Positions 8,986-16,923 of a stretch of DNA of 64,000 bases are shown here, in pieces. A program made the position numbers and the translations under genes. The stretch is from assembly GCA_903871935.1 (NCBI GenBank), contig CAIQIQ010000061.1:1-64000 (forward strand), in the 5' to 3' direction. The notes under the pieces were generated by a model. It was given only the letters and a program-made list of their open reading frames with translations, made no database searches and had not been told where the DNA came from. Position 1 is the first letter of the stretch. Every line of letters starts with the position of its first letter. The DNA comes from an uncultured Phycisphaerales bacterium. GTDB taxonomy: Bacteria > Planctomycetota > Phycisphaerae > Tepidisphaerales > Tepidisphaeraceae.

Positions 8986-11217
8986 TTAACGTCCTTTCGG
9001 CACGGGCCCTCTTGGACCGACCGCCTGACGCGGCGCGAGTCCCTGCCCACCCGCAATGGCTGCCGCGGCTGCAGCGGCTGCGGCTGGCTGGGGCCCTCCC
9101 GTGGCACCAGGTACCACAACAGCGGCCGGTTCCTGCCAGCCGATCTCCTTCTTGAACGTCGAAACGTCGCCCTGGTCTTCCTGGAAGTTCCTGCCTTCCA
9201 GCCGGCCGGAGTCATCACTGATCGTCACAGGTTGGTGTGAAACCGCGTCTGGCTTCACATCGACCAGACAGTAACCGCTGGAATAGTCCACCGGCCCATC
9301 TTTGCCGCCAATGATGTCGCCCGGGTCCGCCGAGAACAGCTTCTGGTGCCACACGCCTTTCTGCCAGCGATACACATCGAATCGCGCCGTCATGGCATTG
9401 GAGGCAATTCCCGTCGCCACAAAGAAACGCAGGATCGAAGGAGCCACCACATCGTCGCTCCACTCGCTCTCGTTGCTGTAGATCGCGAACTTCTTGGCAA
9501 CTTCAGGATCCTTCACCGAGCTCTGACCATAGAAGGGGTTCTTGATGACGTAACGCATCTTGTACCGGTATGTCTTGCCTGGCTGAACCGTGTCATCATG
9601 GATCCAAACCAGCACATTCTTATTCAAATCACTAGGAACAAACGCTCCGCGCGGCACGGTATAGCCGTCTGGAATGGCATCGGCCAGCCCGCCGACTCCC
9701 TCCGCATTCGCGCCTGCCCGCATTGGCCCAAAACCTCCCCCTTCAGCGCCGCCGAAGCCTCCAGCGCCGCCAAGCCTGGCTCCCAGACCTTCACCACGAT
9801 CTCCTCGTGGTCCACGCCCTCCATTGGGACCGGGTGCATCGTCCTGTGCCCCGCCGAATTGGTAGCTGATGTAAGGCGGCCGGCTCTGGTCGTCCGGCGC
9901 ATACTGGCCAGCACCACCTCCGCCTGCTCCACCGCCGCGTCGCCCGCCCATGGCGCCACCACCACCGCCGCCGCCGCCGCTGCGCCGCCCGCCCATGGCG
10001 CCGCCCCCCCTTTGTTGCGCGCCAGCACCGCCTCGCATATTACGTCCCGCGCCAACGGGTTGTACCGGCTGAACCGGTGCAACGACCTTCGTCACCGGCT
10101 CATTCGGATTTGGCTGGCCCGGCACATACCACTCATCACCTGCCGAAAGCGGATAGAAACTCGGAACCAACAGCGTTTGGGCATTTGCCGAAGCCCAAGC
10201 ATCGTACGTGCGCTCCTGTGCCGAGCCTGCGCCTGGCGCCGGCATCTCGGGAACCGAGTGATATGCCAATGGCTTGATCGTCGTCGTGTGACCCCATGTT
10301 CCATCAGGCAATAGCTCTTCGCGCGTTGTTTCCAGCCGCAGGAACTCAGTAGTCAGCTTTGCGGGAACATTGACAGCCGTGAAGGCCTTCGCAAGGTCAT
10401 CGGTCCCAATCTCCCATGCGGCCGTAACCCACACCTTATCCACACCTTCCACCTCAGGCTCCGCCGGAGCCCCTAAGGCTCCCGCTGCCGGCGCTGCGCC
10501 TGCGCCCGCTGGCCGTGCCGCCGGCGCAGCAGGAGGGGCCGCTGGCCGTCCGCCGCCACCATGGCCAGCCGCATCGGCAGCGATCATTCGCGCCATGCGG
10601 GCTTCCATCGCATCCTCCATAGATTGCCTGCCTTGCAGGCGGGACTCCAAGCCTCCCGCAGCGGGACCACCACCGCCAGGGCCAGGTCCCCCCGCAGCAC
10701 TCGCAGTCGCGCCGTCTGCTCTGCGCGCACGCGGCGCCATAGCCCGTGGTGCGGCATTGGGATCAGTCAGAACCGTGCTTTTCCCGCTCGAGTCTGCATA
10801 CCACCGCGGAGTCGGAAGCACTGGCAGCGCCTTTGCTTCGATCGGGGTTTCAGCCGCCGGCGCCTTGCCCGGCTCCACGATCTTGCCGAGCGGAGCACCT
10901 GGAGAAATCCAGACTCCATCAACCATCGTCGGCAGTTTCTGGCTCTTCAGGCTCATGTTTTCCACAAACATCTTTCCATACGGCGGCACATCCTCCGATG
11001 GAACATGAGCATCGTTCATCGCCGCTTCCAGATTGGAGGTCGTCTGGGAATAGATATCACTCTCTACTGTCGCAAGGGTCACCGAACGGCCTCCGACATT
11101 GTCGGAAATCGGCGTCTGCAGCACGTAAAGGAACACCATCAGCAGCAGGAACAGGCCACCGATGCCTAGTGCCACCCACTCCACATACCGCTCGAGAAAT
11201 GCTGTGACTTTCTGCAT
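8986..11217 (-). CDS. membrane-anchored Gly/Ala/Pro-rich protein, third gene of PilM operon
   Basis: The 743-aa protein is not recognised as a named family. An N-terminal transmembrane helix (about 16-33, LGIGGLFLLLMVFLYVL) is followed by a predicted periplasmic part. Low-complexity Gly/Ala/Pro/Arg tracts lie near residues 160-255 and 390-500, and a more ordered C-terminal region (about 515-690) includes QPGKTYRYKMRYVIKNPF. The fragment SMEDAMEARMARMIAADA inside the first tract resembles the short motif repeated in the two upstream genes. It sits 24 nt after the second gene on the same strand. By position it may belong to a type IV pilus-like or secretion inner-membrane platform; this is inference from the PilM neighbour. 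Confidence 0.7.
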   Translation of the reverse strand: MQKVTAFLERYVEWVALGIGGLFLLLMVFLYVLQTPISDNVGGRSVTLATVESDIYSQTTSNLEAAMNDAHVPSEDVPPYGKMFVENMSLKSQKLPTMVDGVWISPGAPLGKIVEPGKAPAAETPIEAKALPVLPTPRWYADSSGKSTVLTDPNAAPRAMAPRARRADGATASAAGGPGPGGGGPAAGGLESRLQGRQSMEDAMEARMARMIAADAAGHGGGGRPAAPPAAPAARPAGAGAAPAAGALGAPAEPEVEGVDKVWVTAAWEIGTDDLAKAFTAVNVPAKLTTEFLRLETTREELLPDGTWGHTTTIKPLAYHSVPEMPAPGAGSAQERTYDAWASANAQTLLVPSFYPLSAGDEWYVPGQPNPNEPVTKVVAPVQPVQPVGAGRNMRGGAGAQQRGGGAMGGRRSGGGGGGGGAMGGRRGGGAGGGGAGQYAPDDQSRPPYISYQFGGAQDDAPGPNGGRGPRGDRGEGLGARLGGAGGFGGAEGGGFGPMRAGANAEGVGGLADAIPDGYTVPRGAFVPSDLNKNVLVWIHDDTVQPGKTYRYKMRYVIKNPFYGQSSVKDPEVAKKFAIYSNESEWSDDVVAPSILRFFVATGIASNAMTARFDVYRWQKGVWHQKLFSADPGDIIGGKDGPVDYSSGYCLVDVKPDAVSHQPVTISDDSGRLEGRNFQEDQGDVSTFKKEIGWQEPAAVVVPGATGGPQPAAAAAAAAAIAGGQGLAPRQAVGPRGPVPKGR

Positions 11218-11241
11218 AGAGTCCTCACTGCAAACATCCGC

Positions 11242-12630
11242 TTACATTCCAGCCGGGGCCGGGCTCTCACCTGCAACTCCCAGAGCCTGTTTAATCGGCG
11301 CTGGCATCAGGGGTGCCGTCCAATCCCGGAACATCAACACCTCGCAAGAGATCGTCGCCCTAACTACCGGGGTCGAGCCATACACGACATTCTCCTGCAA
11401 ACTTGTGACCACCGAATCCACCGAGGAAATGCTGACATCGTATGGCGTGATAAACCCGTTATAACCAAGCTGCGCCAACACATAAGGGAGTTGCGCAGCC
11501 TCCACATCCAGCACCAGTTGCACCGGGATCACGTCATACAATGCGTTGCATTTACGTCCTGTAAAAGACTCGCCCGGCATACCGCCACTGCCCGCCATCG
11601 CTCGCGCAGGTCCTCCCATTCCTCCACCCATGGGCCCCATCCCGGCACGTTGCTCCGCCCTCGCAGCCCTCATTAACGCAGCATCGTCCGCAGACAACCC
11701 GCCACCGCCACCCATCCGGGGCCCACCCATTCCTGCACCAGCTCCCTCACCACCTGCGGCCGGAATCGCTGCTAAATCGCCCCGATACTCTGCAATCGTC
11801 AGTGTCCGCACGTACTTCACCGGCGCATCGATCACGCACTGCTGTTTGCTTGCGCGACGATTGGCTTCCACGATCGCACTCAACACTTCCTCCTGGACCC
11901 AATAGTGCATCTGCGCATACCAGATTGTCTGGGGCAATGGAGCGGTTCCACTCGATGGCGAGCCAATCGCCGCATCAGGAACCACCGTGCCTTCGCTCAT
12001 ATAACATAGCAGATCTTTCGCGCGCTGCTGCTTCAGGCGCTCCGGCACCAGCTTGCTCTCTTTGTCGGATGCCTCCTGCTGCTCCTGCAGGCTGGCCGGG
12101 TCCGCAATACCGTCGCGTTTCACCACGCGGGGCTCGTACTGAGTTACCCAGAGCTTTTCGATGGCTGCGTCGATTTCCTCCGAGGTAGGCGGCGGACCCA
12201 TGCGCAACTTGCCCGGCAGCGCCTGCACCGCCTTGAGATAGACCTCCCGGAACTCATAATCCTTTGTCGGCTGGGCAACCGGCAGCACCCCCTCAAGCAG
12301 AACAGGGCGGACATTCATCGCCACAGCTTCTTTCTTGACAAGCTGGGCTTCATCCGCCAGTTTCTGCTTAAGTCCGTCCGCCCACGCGATCACCTTTGGC
12401 GTAGGAAACACGTCGAGCTTTTGAGTGGTGCCGCCGTCCAGCGACACGGATGGCAGACTGCGAGGCTGCTTCAACAACGACTGCATCGCCACATTTACCG
12501 TGGCGCGCTGGCTCAATTTCGCCTGCGCTTCGCTCTTCCACGATCCCAGCGGCCAGAACCACAGGACCACGGCAACCACAGCCACTACGCCGCAGATGAT
12601 GTTCAGGATGTTCTTTTTGACAATTTCCAT
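11242..12630 (-). CDS. membrane-anchored PilO-position protein with Gly-rich linker
   Basis: The 462-aa product has one N-terminal transmembrane helix (ILNIICGVVAVVAVVLWFW, about 8-26) and a periplasmic remainder. A Gly/Met-rich tract at about 295-350 contains SADDAALMRAARAEQR. A C-terminal alpha/beta domain (DVIPVQLVLDVEAAQLPYVLAQL) recalls the ferredoxin-like fold of PilO/GspM-type proteins, but sequence similarity is not obvious to me. It lies between the PilM-like gene (18 nt upstream) and the third operon gene (24 nt downstream). A structural role in an inner-membrane alignment complex is inferred from that order. Confidence 0.7.
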   Translation of the reverse strand: MEIVKKNILNIICGVVAVVAVVLWFWPLGSWKSEAQAKLSQRATVNVAMQSLLKQPRSLPSVSLDGGTTQKLDVFPTPKVIAWADGLKQKLADEAQLVKKEAVAMNVRPVLLEGVLPVAQPTKDYEFREVYLKAVQALPGKLRMGPPPTSEEIDAAIEKLWVTQYEPRVVKRDGIADPASLQEQQEASDKESKLVPERLKQQRAKDLLCYMSEGTVVPDAAIGSPSSGTAPLPQTIWYAQMHYWVQEEVLSAIVEANRRASKQQCVIDAPVKYVRTLTIAEYRGDLAAIPAAGGEGAGAGMGGPRMGGGGGLSADDAALMRAARAEQRAGMGPMGGGMGGPARAMAGSGGMPGESFTGRKCNALYDVIPVQLVLDVEAAQLPYVLAQLGYNGFITPYDVSISSVDSVVTSLQENVVYGSTPVVRATISCEVLMFRDWTAPLMPAPIKQALGVAGESPAPAGM

Positions 12631-12647
12631 GGATCACCTTCTCGCGA

Positions 12648-15086
12648 TTACTTCGCCGGATTTCCCGCTTGAGGTGCGGCAGGAGCCGTAGTCGGAGATG
12701 CGAACTTCGCAATAACTGACTCGCTCGGGTCGATTACCACAGCACACATCACCACAAAATCCCAGTCCTGACGCACATCTTCGCCAGTCAGCGGATCGGG
12801 CACTTTGCCCGCGTCGTCCGTTGGTTCAGCAGTGGTGCCGGCTGCACGCGGAATATCCGGCCGGACTTGCGCTGCACGAGCGCCGCCTCGCATGCCCCCC
12901 CCGCCACCTGCCTCCGCCCTCGCAGCCATCATTGCCGCAACATCTGACGAAGACATCCCGCCACCCCCCCTGCCCATTCCGCCACGTTGTTCCGCCCTCG
13001 CAGCCGCGATTATCGCATCATCCGCAGACATCGCGCCCCGGTTGGCAGGCGGCATCCCGCCACCTTGGCCGAAAATGGCCGGGCGGGCGGCGGGCGCGCC
13101 GCTCGTCCTGGGCGCCCCCGGTACCCGTGCCGTCATGCCCGTGTCGTTGCGCAGGGCATCGTATTGCGCCGATATCTCCTGCAGCCGAATCTGGTTATTG
13201 GCCAGCTTGTTCTGAGACACGATAGCAGCGTTTGCTACCAAATACTTCTTGCCGGCATCGGTGGGAAAGCGAACCTTCAGGAGATTGCCAATAAAATCGT
13301 CCTGCACCAACAACGGACCATTCTTGAAGGGCGTCGAACACTTGATGGTCAGCAGGAATCCTTTTGCGCCGGTCAACCCACCGCCGGAGGTATCTGCGGC
13401 GGCCGCTGGAGCCGCAGCTCCCGCTCCCATCCCGAACCTGCCCCCTCCTCCCATCGGGCCTCCTCCACCCATCGCGCCTCCTCCACCCGCTGGGCCGCCA
13501 CCTCCCATTGGTCTGCCTCCGCCTCCCATCATTCCCGCTCCACCTCCCATACCTCCACCGCTAAACGTCGCCAGATTCACACCCGGCGCAATCGCCGCAG
13601 AGATGTCGGCCATATACTGCGTGCGCATATCATAGACAATCAGCAGTCTCCGCTGGTCGCGCGGCACCTTGGTTACCTTTGCGGCATCCCAGTCCTTCAG
13701 ACCCTCTGCGACGGTTGGATCGGCCGCCGGAATCGCCGCACGCAGATCCGTCAGCAGGTTCGGCCACAGCATTCGATAGTCAGTCAGGCTGTAGATGTTC
13801 TTGATGGTCTCGATATCGTTCTTGCCGGCCGACTCCACCGTGCTCCACTGGTCCGACAGCTTCTTGGCCGCCGCCAGGGTTGAATCATTCTTGGCCTTGA
13901 GCTCATCGCTGCCACTGACGTTCTTGGCCATATACACGCTGCCCAGCGCGATGCCGGACCCTACCAGCATCATCCCTGCCGCCAGGCCAAACCACTTCGA
14001 CTTCTCTTTCCACATCCGCTCACGATAGATGTGACTGGGCAACAGTGACGACTGGATCTTGCCCTCGCCCATCGCCTGCAGCGCCAAGCCATACGCGCCC
14101 GCCAGAGACAGCATGTTCTCGTTGAACATCGCCGCCATCTTCGGATCGGCCGGCACGCCACCGCGGAATGAATCCATCCGCTCGACATCAAGCTGCAGAT
14201 TCTGCTGCAGATACCGCAGCAGATTGGGCAGGCGGAACGTTCCGCCCAGCGCAACAATCCGCTTGATCCGCGTCTCCCGGCGCACCGATGAGAAGAAACC
14301 CATCGACCGCTGGATCTCACTGACCAGGTCGCCGAAAATCGGCCGCATCGCCTGGAATATCTGCCGTGTGTATTTGCTGGTGCCCGCCGTCCGTTTCAGT
14401 TCTTCGGCCTTGGCAAAGTCCAGCTTGAACGCCTTCACCAGTGCGTCGGTAAAGCTGTTGCCGCCGATCGAAATGGAGCGCAGCCAGACACTGTCATTAT
14501 CGGCGATGATCAGGTCGGTGTTCTCCGACCCCATATCGATGATCATCGTCGTATCTTTGAGCCGTCCGTCGTACTGCATCGCGTTGTAGTCGGCCAACGG
14601 GTTCATCTGCACGGCCGACACGTTCATGTCCGCATCTGTGAACAATTGCAGGTGCTTGGCCACCAGTTCCTTGCGCATCGCGAAGATGCCCACTTCCACA
14701 TCCGGCGAACCGGGCGTCTCAAAGAGCTGGTACGACCACTCAACATCATCCAGCGGGAAGGGAATCTGCTGAATCGCCTCAAAACGAACGATGCTGGGAA
14801 TCTGCTTGCGCTCGACCGGCGGCAGCTTGATAAAACGGGCGAAGCTTGATTGCCCGCTCACACCCACTGCAACAGCGCTGTTTTTGAGGCTGTGCCGCTG
14901 TACAAACGCGCTGACCGATGCCTGCAACAATGCATCACGGTTGGCATCGTCACTGGTAAGGATCCGTTCATGTTCAATGACATCAAAGTCATCGATCTTC
15001 ACACCATCGCCAACCCTCGAAAGGCGGATGGCTTTCAGGGCCCTGTTACCAATATCAATGCCCCATGCATATCGAGCTGTCGCCAT
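12648..15086 (-). CDS. pilM: PilM-like actin-fold protein fused to a PilN-like membrane part
   Basis: The 812-aa protein opens with an actin-like PilM domain (about 1-345): YAWGIDIGNRALKAI, then TTMIIDMGSENTDLIIAD and IVALGGTFRLPNL. Classical PilM is cytosolic and about 350 aa. Here a transmembrane helix (WFGLAAGMMLVGSGIALGS, about 365) and a long periplasmic region follow, as if PilN were fused on. Two Gly-rich tracts (about 510-560 and 660-745) interrupt the latter, and the second holds SADDAIIAAARAEQRGG and SSDVAAMMAARAEAGG. I chose the ATG at 15086 because AGGAGA precedes it; an upstream start at 15101 is possible. First gene of the operon. Confidence 0.85.
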   Translation of the reverse strand: MATARYAWGIDIGNRALKAIRLSRVGDGVKIDDFDVIEHERILTSDDANRDALLQASVSAFVQRHSLKNSAVAVGVSGQSSFARFIKLPPVERKQIPSIVRFEAIQQIPFPLDDVEWSYQLFETPGSPDVEVGIFAMRKELVAKHLQLFTDADMNVSAVQMNPLADYNAMQYDGRLKDTTMIIDMGSENTDLIIADNDSVWLRSISIGGNSFTDALVKAFKLDFAKAEELKRTAGTSKYTRQIFQAMRPIFGDLVSEIQRSMGFFSSVRRETRIKRIVALGGTFRLPNLLRYLQQNLQLDVERMDSFRGGVPADPKMAAMFNENMLSLAGAYGLALQAMGEGKIQSSLLPSHIYRERMWKEKSKWFGLAAGMMLVGSGIALGSVYMAKNVSGSDELKAKNDSTLAAAKKLSDQWSTVESAGKNDIETIKNIYSLTDYRMLWPNLLTDLRAAIPAADPTVAEGLKDWDAAKVTKVPRDQRRLLIVYDMRTQYMADISAAIAPGVNLATFSGGGMGGGAGMMGGGGRPMGGGGPAGGGGAMGGGGPMGGGGRFGMGAGAAAPAAAADTSGGGLTGAKGFLLTIKCSTPFKNGPLLVQDDFIGNLLKVRFPTDAGKKYLVANAAIVSQNKLANNQIRLQEISAQYDALRNDTGMTARVPGAPRTSGAPAARPAIFGQGGGMPPANRGAMSADDAIIAAARAEQRGGMGRGGGGMSSSDVAAMMAARAEAGGGGGMRGGARAAQVRPDIPRAAGTTAEPTDDAGKVPDPLTGEDVRQDWDFVVMCAVVIDPSESVIAKFASPTTAPAAPQAGNPAK

Positions 15087-15305
15087 AGATTCTCCTACCA
15101 TCGTGAGACGCTTTCGCGCTCAACCGTTCTGCCAGACCTCGTACTCACGCTGAGGGAAATGTTGCCGTGTGCCGGACTCGAAACTCCATGGCTTTCGCCA
15201 CCGGAATCTCTCACCCGTCCGCCGGACGATATTCGTGTATCTTAGCAACTGCATTGGATTAAGGAAGACCTTTGCATCAGGGAAGATACTCGCTTGATCC
15301 GCCGT

Positions 15306-15311
15306 TACAAT
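15306..15311 (+). promoter_or_regulatory. -10 box of mtaB, leaderless-type promoter
   Basis: TACAAT in the context CCGTTACAATACC ends 9 nt before the ATG at 15321, which has no Shine-Dalgarno sequence. Confidence 0.4.
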
Positions 15312-15320
15312 ACCTCTGCG

Positions 15321-16739
15321 ATGCCATCTTTTTCGGTCGTTACCCTCGGATGTAAAGTCAACCACTACGAGAGCCTCCAGGTGGAGCAGTTGCTCCGTAG
15401 TATGGGCTATTCCCGGGCTACCCCCGATGTTGCCGATGTCATCATCCTCAATACCTGCTCGGTCACCTCGGCGGCCGGTGCCAAAAGCCGCAACCTCCTC
15501 CGCCGCTATTCCCGCCCCCGATCCCCCGGCCATACCCCCCTCACCATTGCCATCGGATGCTGGGCAGGATCCGATACCGCCGCCGCCCAATCCATCGTCG
15601 GCCCATCGGCGGTGTTTACTCATAAGGATGACCTGCATACGCAACTCCTGAAACTTCTGACGCCCGATCGCGCTACAGGTTCCACGGAATTCCTGCCATA
15701 TCTCCCCGCCGAGCCCTCCACCGGCGCTCTCTCCCTCCCCCTGCTCCACAGCCGTCAGCCGGACACCCAGCGTGCCATCCTAAAGGTACAGGATGGCTGC
15801 GATGCACACTGCACATACTGCATCATCCCTAAGCTTCGCCCTCTCCTCTGGCACAAGCCGGTGCATCAAGCCCTCCAGGAAGCATCCGCATTAGTTGCCG
15901 CCGGCCACCATGAGATCGTCCTAACTGGAGTATTCCTAGGCGCTTATGGCTATAATACGGCACTTCGACATCGCCAGTTCAACACCCCGGAATCCCTCCC
16001 GACCCTCATCGATGCCCTCTGCACCCAGGTCCCCGGCCTCCAGCGCCTCCGGCTCTCCAGTCTTGAGCCCGGCGATATCACTCCCGAACTCCTTCGCGCC
16101 CTTGCCGCCCACCGGCAAGTCATGCCCCACTTCCACCTCCCGCTCCAGAGCGGTTCTGACACCATCCTCAGCAAGATGAACCGCCAATACACTCGCGCCG
16201 ATTACCTCCAGTCGGTAGGCCGTCTTCGCGACCTCTTCGACCGCCCCGCTCTCACCACCGACATCATCGTCGGTTTTCCCGGCGAAACCGACGATTTCTT
16301 CGCTCAGACCCTCGATCTGGTCCAACAAGTTGGCTTCCTCCACACCCATTGCTTCCCCTTCTCCCCCCGTCAGGGCACGGCCGCCGCCCGCTGGAAGAGC
16401 CAATTCGTCCACCATCAGACCATCACCGACCGAATGGATGCACTGGAAAAGTTCTCGCTCCAGCAAAGCCTTACGTATCGCCAGCAGTTCGTCGGCCAGA
16501 CCGCCGAAATCCTCGTCGAACACCCCGGCGCGGACGAGTCTGCATCTTCTATCTCGCCATCTCCCACTCCCCCCCTCTCCCACTCCTCTTCCCCCGCCAT
16601 CCGCCATGGCCGCTGCGAACGTTACTTCTCCATCCACTTTGAAGCCCCGCCCGGCTCCCCCGATCTCACTGGTCAACTCATCCTTCTAAAGATCACCCAA
16701 GCCACCCCCCACCGCACCTTGGGCACCCCGCAGCAGTAG
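15321..16739 (+). CDS. mtaB: tRNA t6A37 methylthiotransferase MtaB
   Basis: The 472-aa radical-SAM methylthiotransferase converts t6A37 of tRNA to ms2t6A. The N-terminal UPF0004 domain starts at VVTLGCKVNHYES and includes LNTCSVTSAA and IAIGCWAG, giving the three cluster cysteines. The radical-SAM motif is GCDAHCTYC near residues 159-167, followed by LRLSSLEPGDI, HFHLPLQSGSD and DIIVGFPGE. The TRAM-like C-terminus carries a Ser/Pro-rich insertion (about 405-430, SISPSPTPPLSHSSSP) not usual for the family. An in-frame TTG at 15294 is less likely than the ATG at 15321. The TAG stop is part of the GTAG head of the palindrome that follows. Confidence 0.92.
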   Translation: MPSFSVVTLGCKVNHYESLQVEQLLRSMGYSRATPDVADVIILNTCSVTSAAGAKSRNLLRRYSRPRSPGHTPLTIAIGCWAGSDTAAAQSIVGPSAVFTHKDDLHTQLLKLLTPDRATGSTEFLPYLPAEPSTGALSLPLLHSRQPDTQRAILKVQDGCDAHCTYCIIPKLRPLLWHKPVHQALQEASALVAAGHHEIVLTGVFLGAYGYNTALRHRQFNTPESLPTLIDALCTQVPGLQRLRLSSLEPGDITPELLRALAAHRQVMPHFHLPLQSGSDTILSKMNRQYTRADYLQSVGRLRDLFDRPALTTDIIVGFPGETDDFFAQTLDLVQQVGFLHTHCFPFSPRQGTAAARWKSQFVHHQTITDRMDALEKFSLQQSLTYRQQFVGQTAEILVEHPGADESASSISPSPTPPLSHSSSPAIRHGRCERYFSIHFEAPPGSPDLTGQLILLKITQATPHRTLGTPQQ

Positions 16740-16885
16740 GCCACCCGCCTCCGGTGGCGCTTCGGGCCTCAGACCGACCTCGTTGGTAGATACGCCGAAA
16801 TATCCCGGACAACCAGGGCCCGATTGCGTATCCACCAAGCTGGTCTGCAAGGGCGGTAAGCCGCCACCCGAGGCGGGTGGCCTAC
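16736..16885. repeat. 150-bp REPIN-like nested palindrome
   Basis: Two GTAG-headed hairpins face each other. The plus-strand unit is GTAG + GCCACC-CGCCTCC-GGTGGC (16736-16758); the minus-strand unit is GTAG + GCCACCCG-CCT-CGGGTGGC (16885-16863). The stretch between them is also largely self-complementary, with TTGGTAGATACGC (16783-16795) against GCGTATCCACCAA (16826-16838), leaving a central loop of about 30 nt. Two inverted REP units with a spacer is the definition of a REPIN. It fills the gap between mtaB and the acyltransferase and may also stop transcription from mtaB. Confidence 0.75.
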
Positions 16886-16923
16886 GGCTGTGCATGGCTT
16901 GATGACCGCCTCTCACTCCATGT

